This document shows positions 9,827 through 17,550 of a stretch of 64,000 bases of DNA, piece after piece. Under the pieces are notes generated by a model that was given only the letters and a program-made list of their open reading frames with translations, did no database searches and was not told the origin of the DNA. Numbering within the stretch: the stretch's first letter is position 1; each line of letters begins with the position of its first letter. Source of the stretch: an uncultured Roseibium sp. (GTDB lineage Bacteria; Pseudomonadota; Alphaproteobacteria; Rhizobiales; Stappiaceae); the NCBI RefSeq assembly GCF_963669205.1, contig NZ_OY769915.1, forward strand, positions 3,260,001-3,324,000, written 5' to 3'. The translations under genes and the position numbers were made by a program.

Positions 9827-11038
9827 TCAATGCCATGACGTCCGGCTCTCGACCCACTCTAAGGTCTTTTGCCGCGCTTCGGAATCCAGGTTGAGTACGT
9901 CTTCAACACATTTTGAAGGTTTGAGCAGGTCTGAAGCGGACAAATGTTCGAGAACGGCTTCGATTGCCGCTGGAATATCCAGGAACCCGATACGGCCATT
10001 CAAAAAGGCCTGAACCGCGACCTCGTCCGCCGCATTGAGCGCAGCCGGCGCGCCGCCACCCGCATCCAGTGCCTGAAGCGCAAGACCCAGGCAGGGAAAT
10101 CTGACCGCGTCAGGAGCTTCGAAGGTCAGCGTTCCAAGCTCCGCCAGGTCCAATCGCTTGACCGGTACGGGCATGCGCTTGGGGAAGGACAGGCAGTGTG
10201 CGATCGGTGTCCGCATGTCCGGGCTACCCAGTTGCGCAAGAAGCGAGCCGTCTTTGTACTGCACGAGCCCGTGAACCGTCGACTGCGGGTGAACAAGAAC
10301 ATCGAGCTGATCATTTGCAACGGGGAAAAGATGCGCAGCCTCAATGACTTCAAACCCTTTGTTCATCATGGTTGCACTGTCGATCGTAATCCGTGAACCC
10401 ATATCCCAGTTCGGGTGCCTGAGGGCCTGTGCCGGAGTGACGGATTTCATCTTCTCGATAGGCCAGGTTCTGAACGGACCGCCTGACGCCGTGAGGATGA
10501 CCTTTTCGATCTGATCAGCCTGGTCTTTCTCGAACACCTGAAAAATCGCATTGTGCTCACTGTCGACCGGTAGAAGTTCCGCTCCAGCCTCGCGAACCCG
10601 ATCCACGAACAGATCACCGGCACACACAAGGCATTCCTTGTTGGCGAGCGCAATGCGGCGCCCCGGCTTGATGGCCCTGAATGTCGGTGCCAGCCCCGCG
10701 GCACCCACGATCGCACCGACAACCAGATCCGCCTCCAGATCCACGGCTTCCGCGATCGCGGCCTGCCCGCTCGCGGCCCGGATGCCTGTTCCACTCAGTC
10801 GATCAGCGAGCAACTGGTAGTTTTCGTTTTCCGCCAGAACTGCAATCGACGCATTGAGTTTGATCGCCATGTCGGCGAGCGCATCCGCATTCCGATTGGC
10901 CACAAGTGCAATGACGTCAAAACGATCGGGATTTCTTTCAAGAAGATCGGCGAGACTTTGACCGATCGACCCCGTCGCCCCCAGAACGGTAACCCTGACC
11001 GGGCCCTGCCCGGTATCGATTGCGGCGTCAGCCGGCAT
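9827..11038 (-). CDS. dxr: 1-deoxy-D-xylulose-5-phosphate reductoisomerase
   Basis: Committed step of the MEP isoprenoid pathway: rearranges and reduces DXP to 2-C-methyl-D-erythritol 4-phosphate with NADPH. 403 residues, with the NADPH motif GATGSIGQS near the N-terminus and the metal-site segment LLPVDSEHNAIFQ. ATG 11038 is preceded by a strong GGGGGAAG ribosome site and starts 17 bases after the cdsA stop. The longer reading from 11140 lies inside cdsA. The pathway feeds the undecaprenyl synthase encoded two genes upstream. Confidence 0.97.
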   Translation of the reverse strand: MPADAAIDTGQGPVRVTVLGATGSIGQSLADLLERNPDRFDVIALVANRNADALADMAIKLNASIAVLAENENYQLLADRLSGTGIRAASGQAAIAEAVDLEADLVVGAIVGAAGLAPTFRAIKPGRRIALANKECLVCAGDLFVDRVREAGAELLPVDSEHNAIFQVFEKDQADQIEKVILTASGGPFRTWPIEKMKSVTPAQALRHPNWDMGSRITIDSATMMNKGFEVIEAAHLFPVANDQLDVLVHPQSTVHGLVQYKDGSLLAQLGSPDMRTPIAHCLSFPKRMPVPVKRLDLAELGTLTFEAPDAVRFPCLGLALQALDAGGGAPAALNAADEVAVQAFLNGRIGFLDIPAAIEAVLEHLSASDLLKPSKCVEDVLNLDSEARQKTLEWVESRTSWH

Positions 11039-11054
11039 CGAACTTCCCCCAAGC

Positions 11055-11897
11055 TTATCCAAGTCCAAGGCCCGCGACAGGATCTGAAAGTGGGCCGCCG
11101 AGCAGAACTCCGATGAGAACGGCAAAGATCGCGGCAGCAACGAGGCCGTCGATCCGATCCATGATGCCGCCGTGACCGGGAATCAACTGACCGGAATCCT
11201 TGACGTCGAACCGGCGTTTGATTGCCGACTCGAGCAGATCCCCCGCCTGCGAGATGACGGACAGAACGATCGCGACGCCGGCCCAGCCCAGCAGCCCCTG
11301 CGCATTCGCAAGCGCAGCCACCGCCGTACCGAAAACGGTCGCGAAGACCAATCCGCCAAGCGCACCCGACCATGTCTTTTTCGGAGAAATACGCTCCCAG
11401 AGTTTCGGCCCCCCAAACGCCCGTCCGGTGAAATAGGCGAAGATGTCGGTTGCCCAGACGACGAACATGAGGAAAAAAGCGAACAGCAGTCCGTCGCTCC
11501 CCGAGCGAATTGCGAGGAGCGAAAACAGGGCGAGACCGCTGAACAGCACGCCTTCCGCCCCCCAGCGGCCTGTCTGTCCGCCGCCTGCACAAAGAAACAC
11601 GGAGGCGGATCCTGCGACCAGGACGATGAGGGAGATTTCCGGGAGGCCGATGACCTGGAAAACGGTCAGCGCGGGAAGCGTCAGAAAACTCAGCGCGGCC
11701 GGAAGCAAGGCATCACGTGTCCCGGTGATCGACATCCATTCCCACAGGAACAGCAAGGCTGCAACAAGGACGAGGATCGCAAAGGCAAGCCCGCCCCAGA
11801 AGGTTATCAACAGCACCAGCGGTCCCAGGATCACGGCAGAAACAAGCCGCAACCGCAAGTCGGACATTTTGGTTTGTTTCGGTCCGGGCTCTGCCAT
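11055..11897 (-). CDS. cdsA: Phosphatidate cytidylyltransferase
   Basis: Makes CDP-diacylglycerol from phosphatidate and CTP in the inner membrane, the branch point of phospholipid synthesis. 280 residues with about 8 hydrophobic helices. The family signature near the C-terminus is present (KDSGQLIPGHGGIMDRIDGL). It follows uppS by 15 bases and precedes dxr by 16 bases, so uppS-cdsA-dxr reads as one unit. Confidence 0.97.
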   Translation of the reverse strand: MAEPGPKQTKMSDLRLRLVSAVILGPLVLLITFWGGLAFAILVLVAALLFLWEWMSITGTRDALLPAALSFLTLPALTVFQVIGLPEISLIVLVAGSASVFLCAGGGQTGRWGAEGVLFSGLALFSLLAIRSGSDGLLFAFFLMFVVWATDIFAYFTGRAFGGPKLWERISPKKTWSGALGGLVFATVFGTAVAALANAQGLLGWAGVAIVLSVISQAGDLLESAIKRRFDVKDSGQLIPGHGGIMDRIDGLVAAAIFAVLIGVLLGGPLSDPVAGLGLG

Positions 11898-11912
11898 TAT
11901 GGATGCCGCATG

Positions 11913-12674
11913 TCAGAGCGCTTTGGCATCGACCCCGCCATAGCGCCTCTCGCGATTGCAATAACAGCTGAGGGCCTCATCGAGCGCGGCTTCGTCGAAA
12001 TCCGGCCAGTTCAGGTCACAGAAGTAAAATTCGGAATACGCAGCCTGCCAGAGAAGAAAATTGGAAAGACGTATTTCGCCGCTGGTCCGGATGATAAGAT
12101 CCGGGTCCGGCAGGCCGCCGGTATCCAGAGCCTGTGAAACAAGGTCCTCTGAAAGGTCTTCGACCCGCAAGTCGCCGTCTTTGACGCGCTGCGCGAGGTG
12201 CTGCGCGGCCCTGACGATTTCATCACGCGCGCCGTAGTTGAACGCGACCACCAGATCCAGTCCGGTGTTCTTGCGCGTCAGGTCCTCGGCCTCCTCCAGC
12301 AATGCCAGAATGCCAGGTTCCAGATCACTGCGTCCGCCGATCACGCGAATACGCACATTCGCCTCGTGCAGTTCACTGAGGTCGCGCTGAACAAAGCGCT
12401 TAAGCAAACCCATCAGGAACGAAACCTCGGTTGCCGGCCGATTCCAGTTCTCGGAGGAGAAGCTGTAGATCGTCACGATCCTGATACCGATATTCCCGGC
12501 GTGCCGGATCGTCCTTCTGAGCGCTTCCAAGCCCTGGCGATGCCCCTCCGTCCGCGGCAGGCCACGTGCCGTCGCCCAACGTCCGTTGCCATCCATGATG
12601 AAGGCAACATGTTTGGGCAAATTGCCGATCGATCTGCTTTCCGCCGGTGCTTGCGGGTTCGGGCTGACGCTCAT
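11913..12674 (-). CDS. uppS: Undecaprenyl diphosphate synthase (isoprenyl transferase)
   Basis: Elongates farnesyl-PP with isopentenyl-PP to the C55 lipid carrier of peptidoglycan and O-antigen. 253 residues. Asp28 in FIMDGNGRWA is the catalytic aspartate (Asp26 in E. coli), and the SFSSENWNRP and RTSGEIRLSNFLLWQ family blocks are present. ATG 12674 has a GGGGGA-type site upstream. Operonic with cdsA and dxr. Confidence 0.97.
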   Translation of the reverse strand: MSVSPNPQAPAESRSIGNLPKHVAFIMDGNGRWATARGLPRTEGHRQGLEALRRTIRHAGNIGIRIVTIYSFSSENWNRPATEVSFLMGLLKRFVQRDLSELHEANVRIRVIGGRSDLEPGILALLEEAEDLTRKNTGLDLVVAFNYGARDEIVRAAQHLAQRVKDGDLRVEDLSEDLVSQALDTGGLPDPDLIIRTSGEIRLSNFLLWQAAYSEFYFCDLNWPDFDEAALDEALSCYCNRERRYGGVDAKAL

Positions 12675-12706
12675 AGGCTCCCCCTGATCACAGGTCCGGT
12701 CACAGC

Positions 12707-13270
12707 CTAGACCTGCGAAATTTCCTGTTCTTTTCGCTCCAGCATGCTGTCGACTTCGCCAATCATCTGATCGGTCAGCTTCTGCACTTCGTCCGACGCG
12801 ACCCTGCTGTCATCCTGGGAGATATCACCGTCTTTCTCGGCTTTCTTGGCGTCATCCATCCCATCACGGCGCACGTGTCTGATGGCGACTTTCGCCTGTT
12901 CGGCATACTTGTGCGCAACCTTGATGAGTTCCTGGCGCCGCTCCTGGTTGAGTTCTGGAATCGGCAGGCGGAGTAACTGCCCGTCAACCACCGGATTCAG
13001 GCCGAGATTTGATTCCCGGATCGCCTTCTCGACGGCGGCGACCATGCTTTTGTCCCAGACCTGCACCGCGACCATACGCGGCTCCGGTACGGACACGGTA
13101 GCAACCTGGTTGATCGGCATGGCCTGGCCGTAGGCGTCGACGGACACCGGGTCCATCATGGACGCGGATGCGCGACCGGTACGAAGGCCTGCAAAATCGG
13201 TTTTCAGCACCGAGAGCGCGCCTTGCATGCGGCGCTTCAAATCGTCCAGATCGACACCTTCTACCGACAT
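12707..13270 (-). CDS. frr: Ribosome recycling factor
   Basis: Splits the post-termination ribosome together with EF-G. 187 residues, the usual RRF length, with the GRASASMMDPVSVDAYG segment and a C-terminal helical bundle. ATG 13270 follows a GAGGA ribosome site; the longer reading from 13348 has no family match in its extra 26 codons. Sits 32 bases before uppS and 111 bases after pyrH. Confidence 0.97.
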   Translation of the reverse strand: MSVEGVDLDDLKRRMQGALSVLKTDFAGLRTGRASASMMDPVSVDAYGQAMPINQVATVSVPEPRMVAVQVWDKSMVAAVEKAIRESNLGLNPVVDGQLLRLPIPELNQERRQELIKVAHKYAEQAKVAIRHVRRDGMDDAKKAEKDGDISQDDSRVASDEVQKLTDQMIGEVDSMLERKEQEISQV

Positions 13271-13381
13271 TTTGTCCTCACTAGTGTTTTTTGCGTGGCT
13301 AAATGGAGTCTCAGCGCGCGCCAACATGGCACAAACGCGCTGAAACACAAGGGCTTGAAGAAAAGATCAGGCTGAAAAGTG

Positions 13382-14101
13382 TCAGTCGCCCACGACTGTA
13401 TAAGTGCCTGTTTCCTGAAGCACGCTCACCAGCGCACCTGGAGTATGGATTGAAAATACGATGACAGGAATGGAGTTGTCGCGCGCCAGTGCAATGGCCG
13501 TTGTGTCCATGACCTTCAGATTGCGCGTGATGACCTCTTCATACCCGAGGGTCGCATACCTTTCGGCGTCGGGGTTCTCCTTGGGATCGTCCGAATAGAC
13601 GCCGTCGACCTGGGTCCCTTTCAGAAAGGCGTCGCACTTCATCTCCGCTGCGCGCAGGGCCGCGCCGCTGTCCGTGGTGAAAAACGGGTTTCCCGTTCCG
13701 CCTGCGAAGATGATCACATCGCCGTCTTCCATGTAGCGGTCGGCAACGCGCTGCGAAAACGTCTCGCAGATCGACGGAACCGCAACGGCCGACAGGACGC
13801 GGGCGTTGACCTTCAAGCGCCGCAAGGCATCGGCCAGGGTCAGGCTGTTCATGATGGTCGCGAGCATCCCCATGTGGTCACCCGTGACCCGGTTGCCGCC
13901 TTTCGCTGCAACGGCAACGCCGCGGAAGATGTTACCGCCACCGACGACAACGCCGACCTGGGCTCCGAGAGCCACGGCGTCGGCAATTTCCTTCGCGATC
14001 CTTTGCACAATGGCCGGGTCAATTCCAAAAGCCTGCGATCCCATCAGGGCCTCACCGGAGAGTTTCAGAAGGATCCGTTTCCAACGCAAAGAATTCGTCA
14101 T
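13382..14101 (-). CDS. pyrH: UMP kinase
   Basis: Hexameric amino-acid-kinase-fold enzyme that phosphorylates UMP to UDP. 239 residues with the LLKLSGEALMG start, GGGNIFRG glycine loop and TGNPFFTTDSGAALRA nucleotide region of bacterial UMPK. An AGGTGA ribosome site precedes ATG 14101. It follows tsf across a strong terminator, so it probably has read-through or its own promoter. Confidence 0.98.
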   Translation of the reverse strand: MTNSLRWKRILLKLSGEALMGSQAFGIDPAIVQRIAKEIADAVALGAQVGVVVGGGNIFRGVAVAAKGGNRVTGDHMGMLATIMNSLTLADALRRLKVNARVLSAVAVPSICETFSQRVADRYMEDGDVIIFAGGTGNPFFTTDSGAALRAAEMKCDAFLKGTQVDGVYSDDPKENPDAERYATLGYEEVITRNLKVMDTTAIALARDNSIPVIVFSIHTPGALVSVLQETGTYTVVGD

Positions 14102-14129
14102 GTGTTCACCTGGATTAGAATTGTCTTTC

Positions 14130-14162
14130 TAAAAAAAAAGCGCCGGACTTGCCGGCGCTTTC
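14130..14162 (-). terminator. Rho-independent terminator after tsf
   Basis: On the minus strand a perfect stem AAAGCGCCGG / CCGGCGCTTT with a 5-base loop is followed by nine T residues in total (plus-strand A run 14131-14139). It starts 7 bases past the tsf stop, and lies between tsf and pyrH. Confidence 0.93.
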
Positions 14163-14168
14163 GTGAGC

Positions 14169-15086
14169 TTATTGCCCGGTGGCTGCCGCCACCTCCGCGG
14201 CGAAGTCCTGCTCTTCCTTCTCGATCCCCTCACCCAGGGCAAGACGGACGAAACCGGTAAGCTTGACTTCGGTCCCGAGTTCTTTCGCAAGCGCCTCTAC
14301 AGCCTGTTCAACCGTCTGATCCGGGTTGATGACAAAGGCCTGTTTCACGAGGGTAACTTCCTCGTAGAATTTGCGCAAACGTCCTTCCACCATCTTTTCG
14401 ATGATGTTGTCAGGCTTGCCGGACTCGCGCGCCTGCTCGGAAAAAACGGTCTTTTCACGTTCGACGACAGCGGGATCCAGCGCTTCCGTGTTCAGGGCAA
14501 GCGGGCTTGTCGCCGCCACGTGCATCGCGATCTGACGGCCGAGGCCATCGAGCTTTGCAGCATCTGCAGACGATTCCAGCGCGACGAGCACACCGATCTT
14601 GCCAAGTCCTTCGGCAACCTTGCCGTGGACATAGGTCGAAACGACACCTTCGTTGACCGCAAGCAGTGCGGAACGGCGCAGCGTCATGTTTTCGCCGATG
14701 GTCGCGATCGCGTCGGTGATCGCGTCGGCAACCGACTTGCCGTCCAGATCGGCAGCGGCCAGCGCCTCTACCGAACCGTCGGTCGATGTCGCAACCTTGG
14801 CAACTTTGGCGACCAGTTCCTGGAAGCCCTCGTTGCGCGCAACAAAGTCCGTCTCGGAGTTCAGCTCGATTACGGCAGCCTTGGTGCCGTCGGTTGCAAC
14901 ACCAACAAGACCTTCAGCGGCAACGCGTCCGGCTTTCTTCGCGGCCTTTGCGAGGCCCTTGGTGCGCAGCCAGTCGACAGCCGCCTCCATGTCACCGCCA
15001 GATTCATTCAAAGCGGTCTTGCAGTCCATCATGCCAGCGCCGGATTTCTCACGGAGCTCTTTTACCATCGCAGCGGTAATGCTCAT
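14169..15086 (-). CDS. tsf: Translation elongation factor Ts
   Basis: Nucleotide exchange factor for EF-Tu. 305 residues: an N-terminal UBA-like domain (KELREKSGAGMMDCK) followed by the core with ELNSETDFVARN, the motif that contacts EF-Tu. ATG 15086 has a GAGG ribosome site and matches the family N-terminus. The in-frame start at 15122 adds 12 residues without support. Second gene of the rpsB-tsf operon, with 144 bases in between that contain two hairpins. Confidence 0.98.
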   Translation of the reverse strand: MSITAAMVKELREKSGAGMMDCKTALNESGGDMEAAVDWLRTKGLAKAAKKAGRVAAEGLVGVATDGTKAAVIELNSETDFVARNEGFQELVAKVAKVATSTDGSVEALAAADLDGKSVADAITDAIATIGENMTLRRSALLAVNEGVVSTYVHGKVAEGLGKIGVLVALESSADAAKLDGLGRQIAMHVAATSPLALNTEALDPAVVEREKTVFSEQARESGKPDNIIEKMVEGRLRKFYEEVTLVKQAFVINPDQTVEQAVEALAKELGTEVKLTGFVRLALGEGIEKEEQDFAAEVAAATGQ

Positions 15087-15155
15087 CGATTGCCTCGTGG
15101 ATGGGGGTTTCAGATAAGACACGGTTTAGCTGATCGCTGCCCGCATCTTTATGAC

Positions 15156-15223
15156 GGGACTGCAACAAAGTGCAGCCCGCCTTGCGAATTCAACATGTAA
15201 TCTGCCGCGGCATTGCGCGGCAG
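15156..15223 (-). other. Two hairpins in the rpsB-tsf intergenic region
   Basis: An 8-bp stem CTGCCGCG / CGCGGCAG (15202-15209, 15216-15223) and a second stem built on CTGCA / TGCAG with flanking GGG / CCC (15156-15178) lie between rpsB and tsf. Neither is followed by a T run. They look more like message-processing or partial-termination structures than full terminators. Confidence 0.45.
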
Positions 15224-15230
15224 TACCGGA

Positions 15231-16109
15231 TCAGGCTTGCGCCGCAGCCGTCGCGTCTTCAGCCGGAGCTTCGTCAGCGACCGGCGCTGCTTCTGCTACC
15301 GGAGCTTCTTCAGCAGCCGGGGCTTCTTCAGCAGGTGCAGCTTCTTCCGCGGCCTCGACCAGAACCTCTTCAACCGGCGCTTCTTCCGCCTCGCCGAGGT
15401 CCATACCGGCAGCACCCTGTGCCCGGGAGATCCCGTCGATTGCAGCACGCGCGATCAGATCGCAGTAAAGCGAAATGGCACGGCCCGCATCGTCGTTGCC
15501 CGGCACCGGATAGGTGATGCCATCCGGATTGGAATTGGAATCGAGGATCGCGGCAACGGGAATGCCGAGACGGCGCGCTTCCTGGATGGCGATTGCCTCA
15601 CGGTTCGTGTCGACCACGAAGATAAGGTCCGGAATACCGCCCATGTCCTTGATGCCGCCCAGGTTCCGCTCGAGCTTCTCGCGCTCGCGGTCCATGAACA
15701 GGCGCTCTTTCTTCGTCAGGGCGTTTGCCGCATCCGAAGACAGCGTTTCTTCCAGTTTGCGCAGACGCTGAATGGACTGGGAGATGGTCTTCCAGTTCGT
15801 GAGCATGCCGCCGAGCCAACGGGCGTTGACGAAATACTGCGCGGAATTGCGGGCAGAAGAAGCGACCGCTTCCTGCGCCTGACGCTTGGTACCGACGATC
15901 AGCACGCGGCCACCGCCGGCAACCGTGTCCGAAACAGCTTTCAGCGCCTGGTGCAAGAGAGGTACCGTCTGCGACAGATCCATGATATGAACATCGTTAC
16001 GTACACCAAAGATGTACTGGCCCATACGCGGGTTCCAACGGTGTTTCTGGTGACCAAAGTGAACGCCGGCTTCGAGCAGCTGACGCATGGTGAAATCGGG
16101 CAAAGCCAT
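15231..16109 (-). CDS. rpsB: 30S ribosomal protein S2
   Basis: Small-subunit protein, needed to dock S1. The core (residues 1 to about 235) is canonical: LLEAGVHFGHQKHRWNPRM at the start and GIPVAAILDSNSNPDGITYPVPGNDD near the ligand site (given here only to mark the region). At 292 residues it is longer than the E. coli protein (241). The extra C-terminal 50 residues are a low-complexity Ala/Glu/Pro tail made of near-repeats of EEAPVAE. Such acidic tails are common on alphaproteobacterial S2. Confidence 0.97.
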   Translation of the reverse strand: MALPDFTMRQLLEAGVHFGHQKHRWNPRMGQYIFGVRNDVHIMDLSQTVPLLHQALKAVSDTVAGGGRVLIVGTKRQAQEAVASSARNSAQYFVNARWLGGMLTNWKTISQSIQRLRKLEETLSSDAANALTKKERLFMDREREKLERNLGGIKDMGGIPDLIFVVDTNREAIAIQEARRLGIPVAAILDSNSNPDGITYPVPGNDDAGRAISLYCDLIARAAIDGISRAQGAAGMDLGEAEEAPVEEVLVEAAEEAAPAEEAPAAEEAPVAEAAPVADEAPAEDATAAAQA

Positions 16110-16451
16110 GGCCCTTAATCTCCTGAGTTTTCCGGTTTAACCTCCGCAAGAGGAGTATGGGCCGGAGGATCTCTCCAATCGGCCACCGGATGGACCCCGA
16201 TAAACTCAGGTTCCGCCCCTTGCGTGTGGAATGCGCGCCTTATAGTTGGCAGCGAAACTTATTTCAAGACCAAAACCCGCTTTTCTTTCCAACTTCGGGC
16301 GATCACCAGTTCCGCCTGAAACACGAATGTTCTGGTTGTCCGGACACAGGAGAGTGGATTGAGGGGGCGGCTGGCGTCAGAGGGGCTAGAACCCTTTGAC
16401 CCCATGTAACATTCAGGAGATCGCGGCAGGGGTCAGCTGCGCTGGCTCTTG
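16110..16451. other. Intergenic region rpsB-cpaB, 342 bp
   Basis: Holds the leader and promoter of rpsB and the tail after cpaB. I see no convincing ORF, tRNA or terminator with a T tract. A GGGG...CCCC imperfect palindrome at about 16383-16404 is the only local structure. Confidence 0.5.
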
Positions 16452-17255
16452 TTAATCAAGTCGGCCGCCTTGCGCCGAACCGACCGACCAGTGATCCGGA
16501 TTGACGCGCACGAAGATCTGGGCACGCTGGCGTTCCGTCACGTCGGCGTTTTCCGCCGAATCCTCCACGCTTCGCAGCGCAAGTGCAAGCGACCCCACTT
16601 GTTGCGCCTGGACCACCACTTCAGACTGAAACAGCGTCAGCTCGAGCGTGGCTGTTCGCTTGGGGGAAAGGTTCTTGCCGTCCTGTTCACCTGCCGTGGT
16701 GCTGTCGATCGCAAGAACGCGAATGTTTTCAAGGATTGTTTCACTCGTGACCCCGACACCTTCAAGCTCTCGCGTCAGGATGAGATCAACCTTGTCGCCC
16801 GGAAGGATGAATCCGCCCGCCGATGTTTCCTGCCCGACAAGGACCGCGATGGCACGCTTTCCCTTCGGCAACATGGTGGCCATGTATCCCTTGTCAGTCT
16901 GGATCAGGCGTTCTCCGCGAATAGGTTCGCCGGAAAAAATCGCAGTTCTGGCAATGCTGCCAATCATTTCCTGGCTTGCTTTCGCTGCCTTCGCCTTGGT
17001 CACGACACCGCGCGGGACAGCATCTTTCGGCCATTCGACCCATGCAAAATCCCGGTCCGAAATCTTTCCTCCCTGGGGGATATCCTTCGCCGCAACGAGA
17101 ACCTTGGCGTGCTCCACCGGTGGCGGCGGTGGAGGAGCCGCAACCGCCACTTCCGTGTCCCTGACAAAATTGAAGGCCTGATAACCTGCGCCAAGGGATA
17201 CAAGAAGTACAAATATCCTAGCGAGTTTTGTCCACAATTTGCATATTCCCAGCAC
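16452..17255 (-). CDS. cpaB: CpaB-like Flp/Tad pilus assembly protein (SAF domain)
   Basis: 267 residues: one N-terminal membrane helix (about 10-28), a PPPPPP linker (about 41-46), then an SAF/beta-clip domain (VLVAAKDIPQGGKISDRDF) and the RcpC/CpaB domain with PKGKRAIAV and GFILPGDKVDLIL. CpaB is a periplasmic part of the Tad pilus secretion system. No other tad/cpa gene is nearby, so its role here is uncertain. The only in-frame start consistent with this N-terminus is a GTG at 17255 with a poor ribosome site; a TTG at 17237 is possible. Monocistronic by position, between dnaE and rpsB. Confidence 0.85.
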   Translation of the reverse strand: MLGICKLWTKLARIFVLLVSLGAGYQAFNFVRDTEVAVAAPPPPPPVEHAKVLVAAKDIPQGGKISDRDFAWVEWPKDAVPRGVVTKAKAAKASQEMIGSIARTAIFSGEPIRGERLIQTDKGYMATMLPKGKRAIAVLVGQETSAGGFILPGDKVDLILTRELEGVGVTSETILENIRVLAIDSTTAGEQDGKNLSPKRTATLELTLFQSEVVVQAQQVGSLALALRSVEDSAENADVTERQRAQIFVRVNPDHWSVGSAQGGRLD

Positions 17256-17528
17256 ACATCATGATTTTTCGAGCCAAGAATACATGCAAAAGCCCCAAAT
17301 CATAAGCAACCGGGAAGGAAAACGCGTAGTACTATTAACAAGATGCCAAAATTCTTTCTCACGTTCAAAGCATTAAGAGTTCACAAGATAAAATTTCATG
17401 CAATTGCTTCGAACTCACTTCAGAATTTCTTAATTCCTCAATGGAATGGGTGAAAGCCTGCGAACAGGAGCATAACGACGGGTACACTGTGCCTGACACC
17501 ACTGTTCACTCCCGCATCGAGGGGCTTT

Positions 17529-17545
17529 CGGACCAAGGAGGTCCG
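17529..17545 (-). other. Small hairpin after dnaE
   Basis: A 6-bp stem CGGACC / GGTCCG with a 5-base loop lies just past the dnaE stop on the minus strand. There is no T run, so termination here would be weak or factor-dependent. Confidence 0.35.
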
Positions 17546-17550
17546 CAGCT

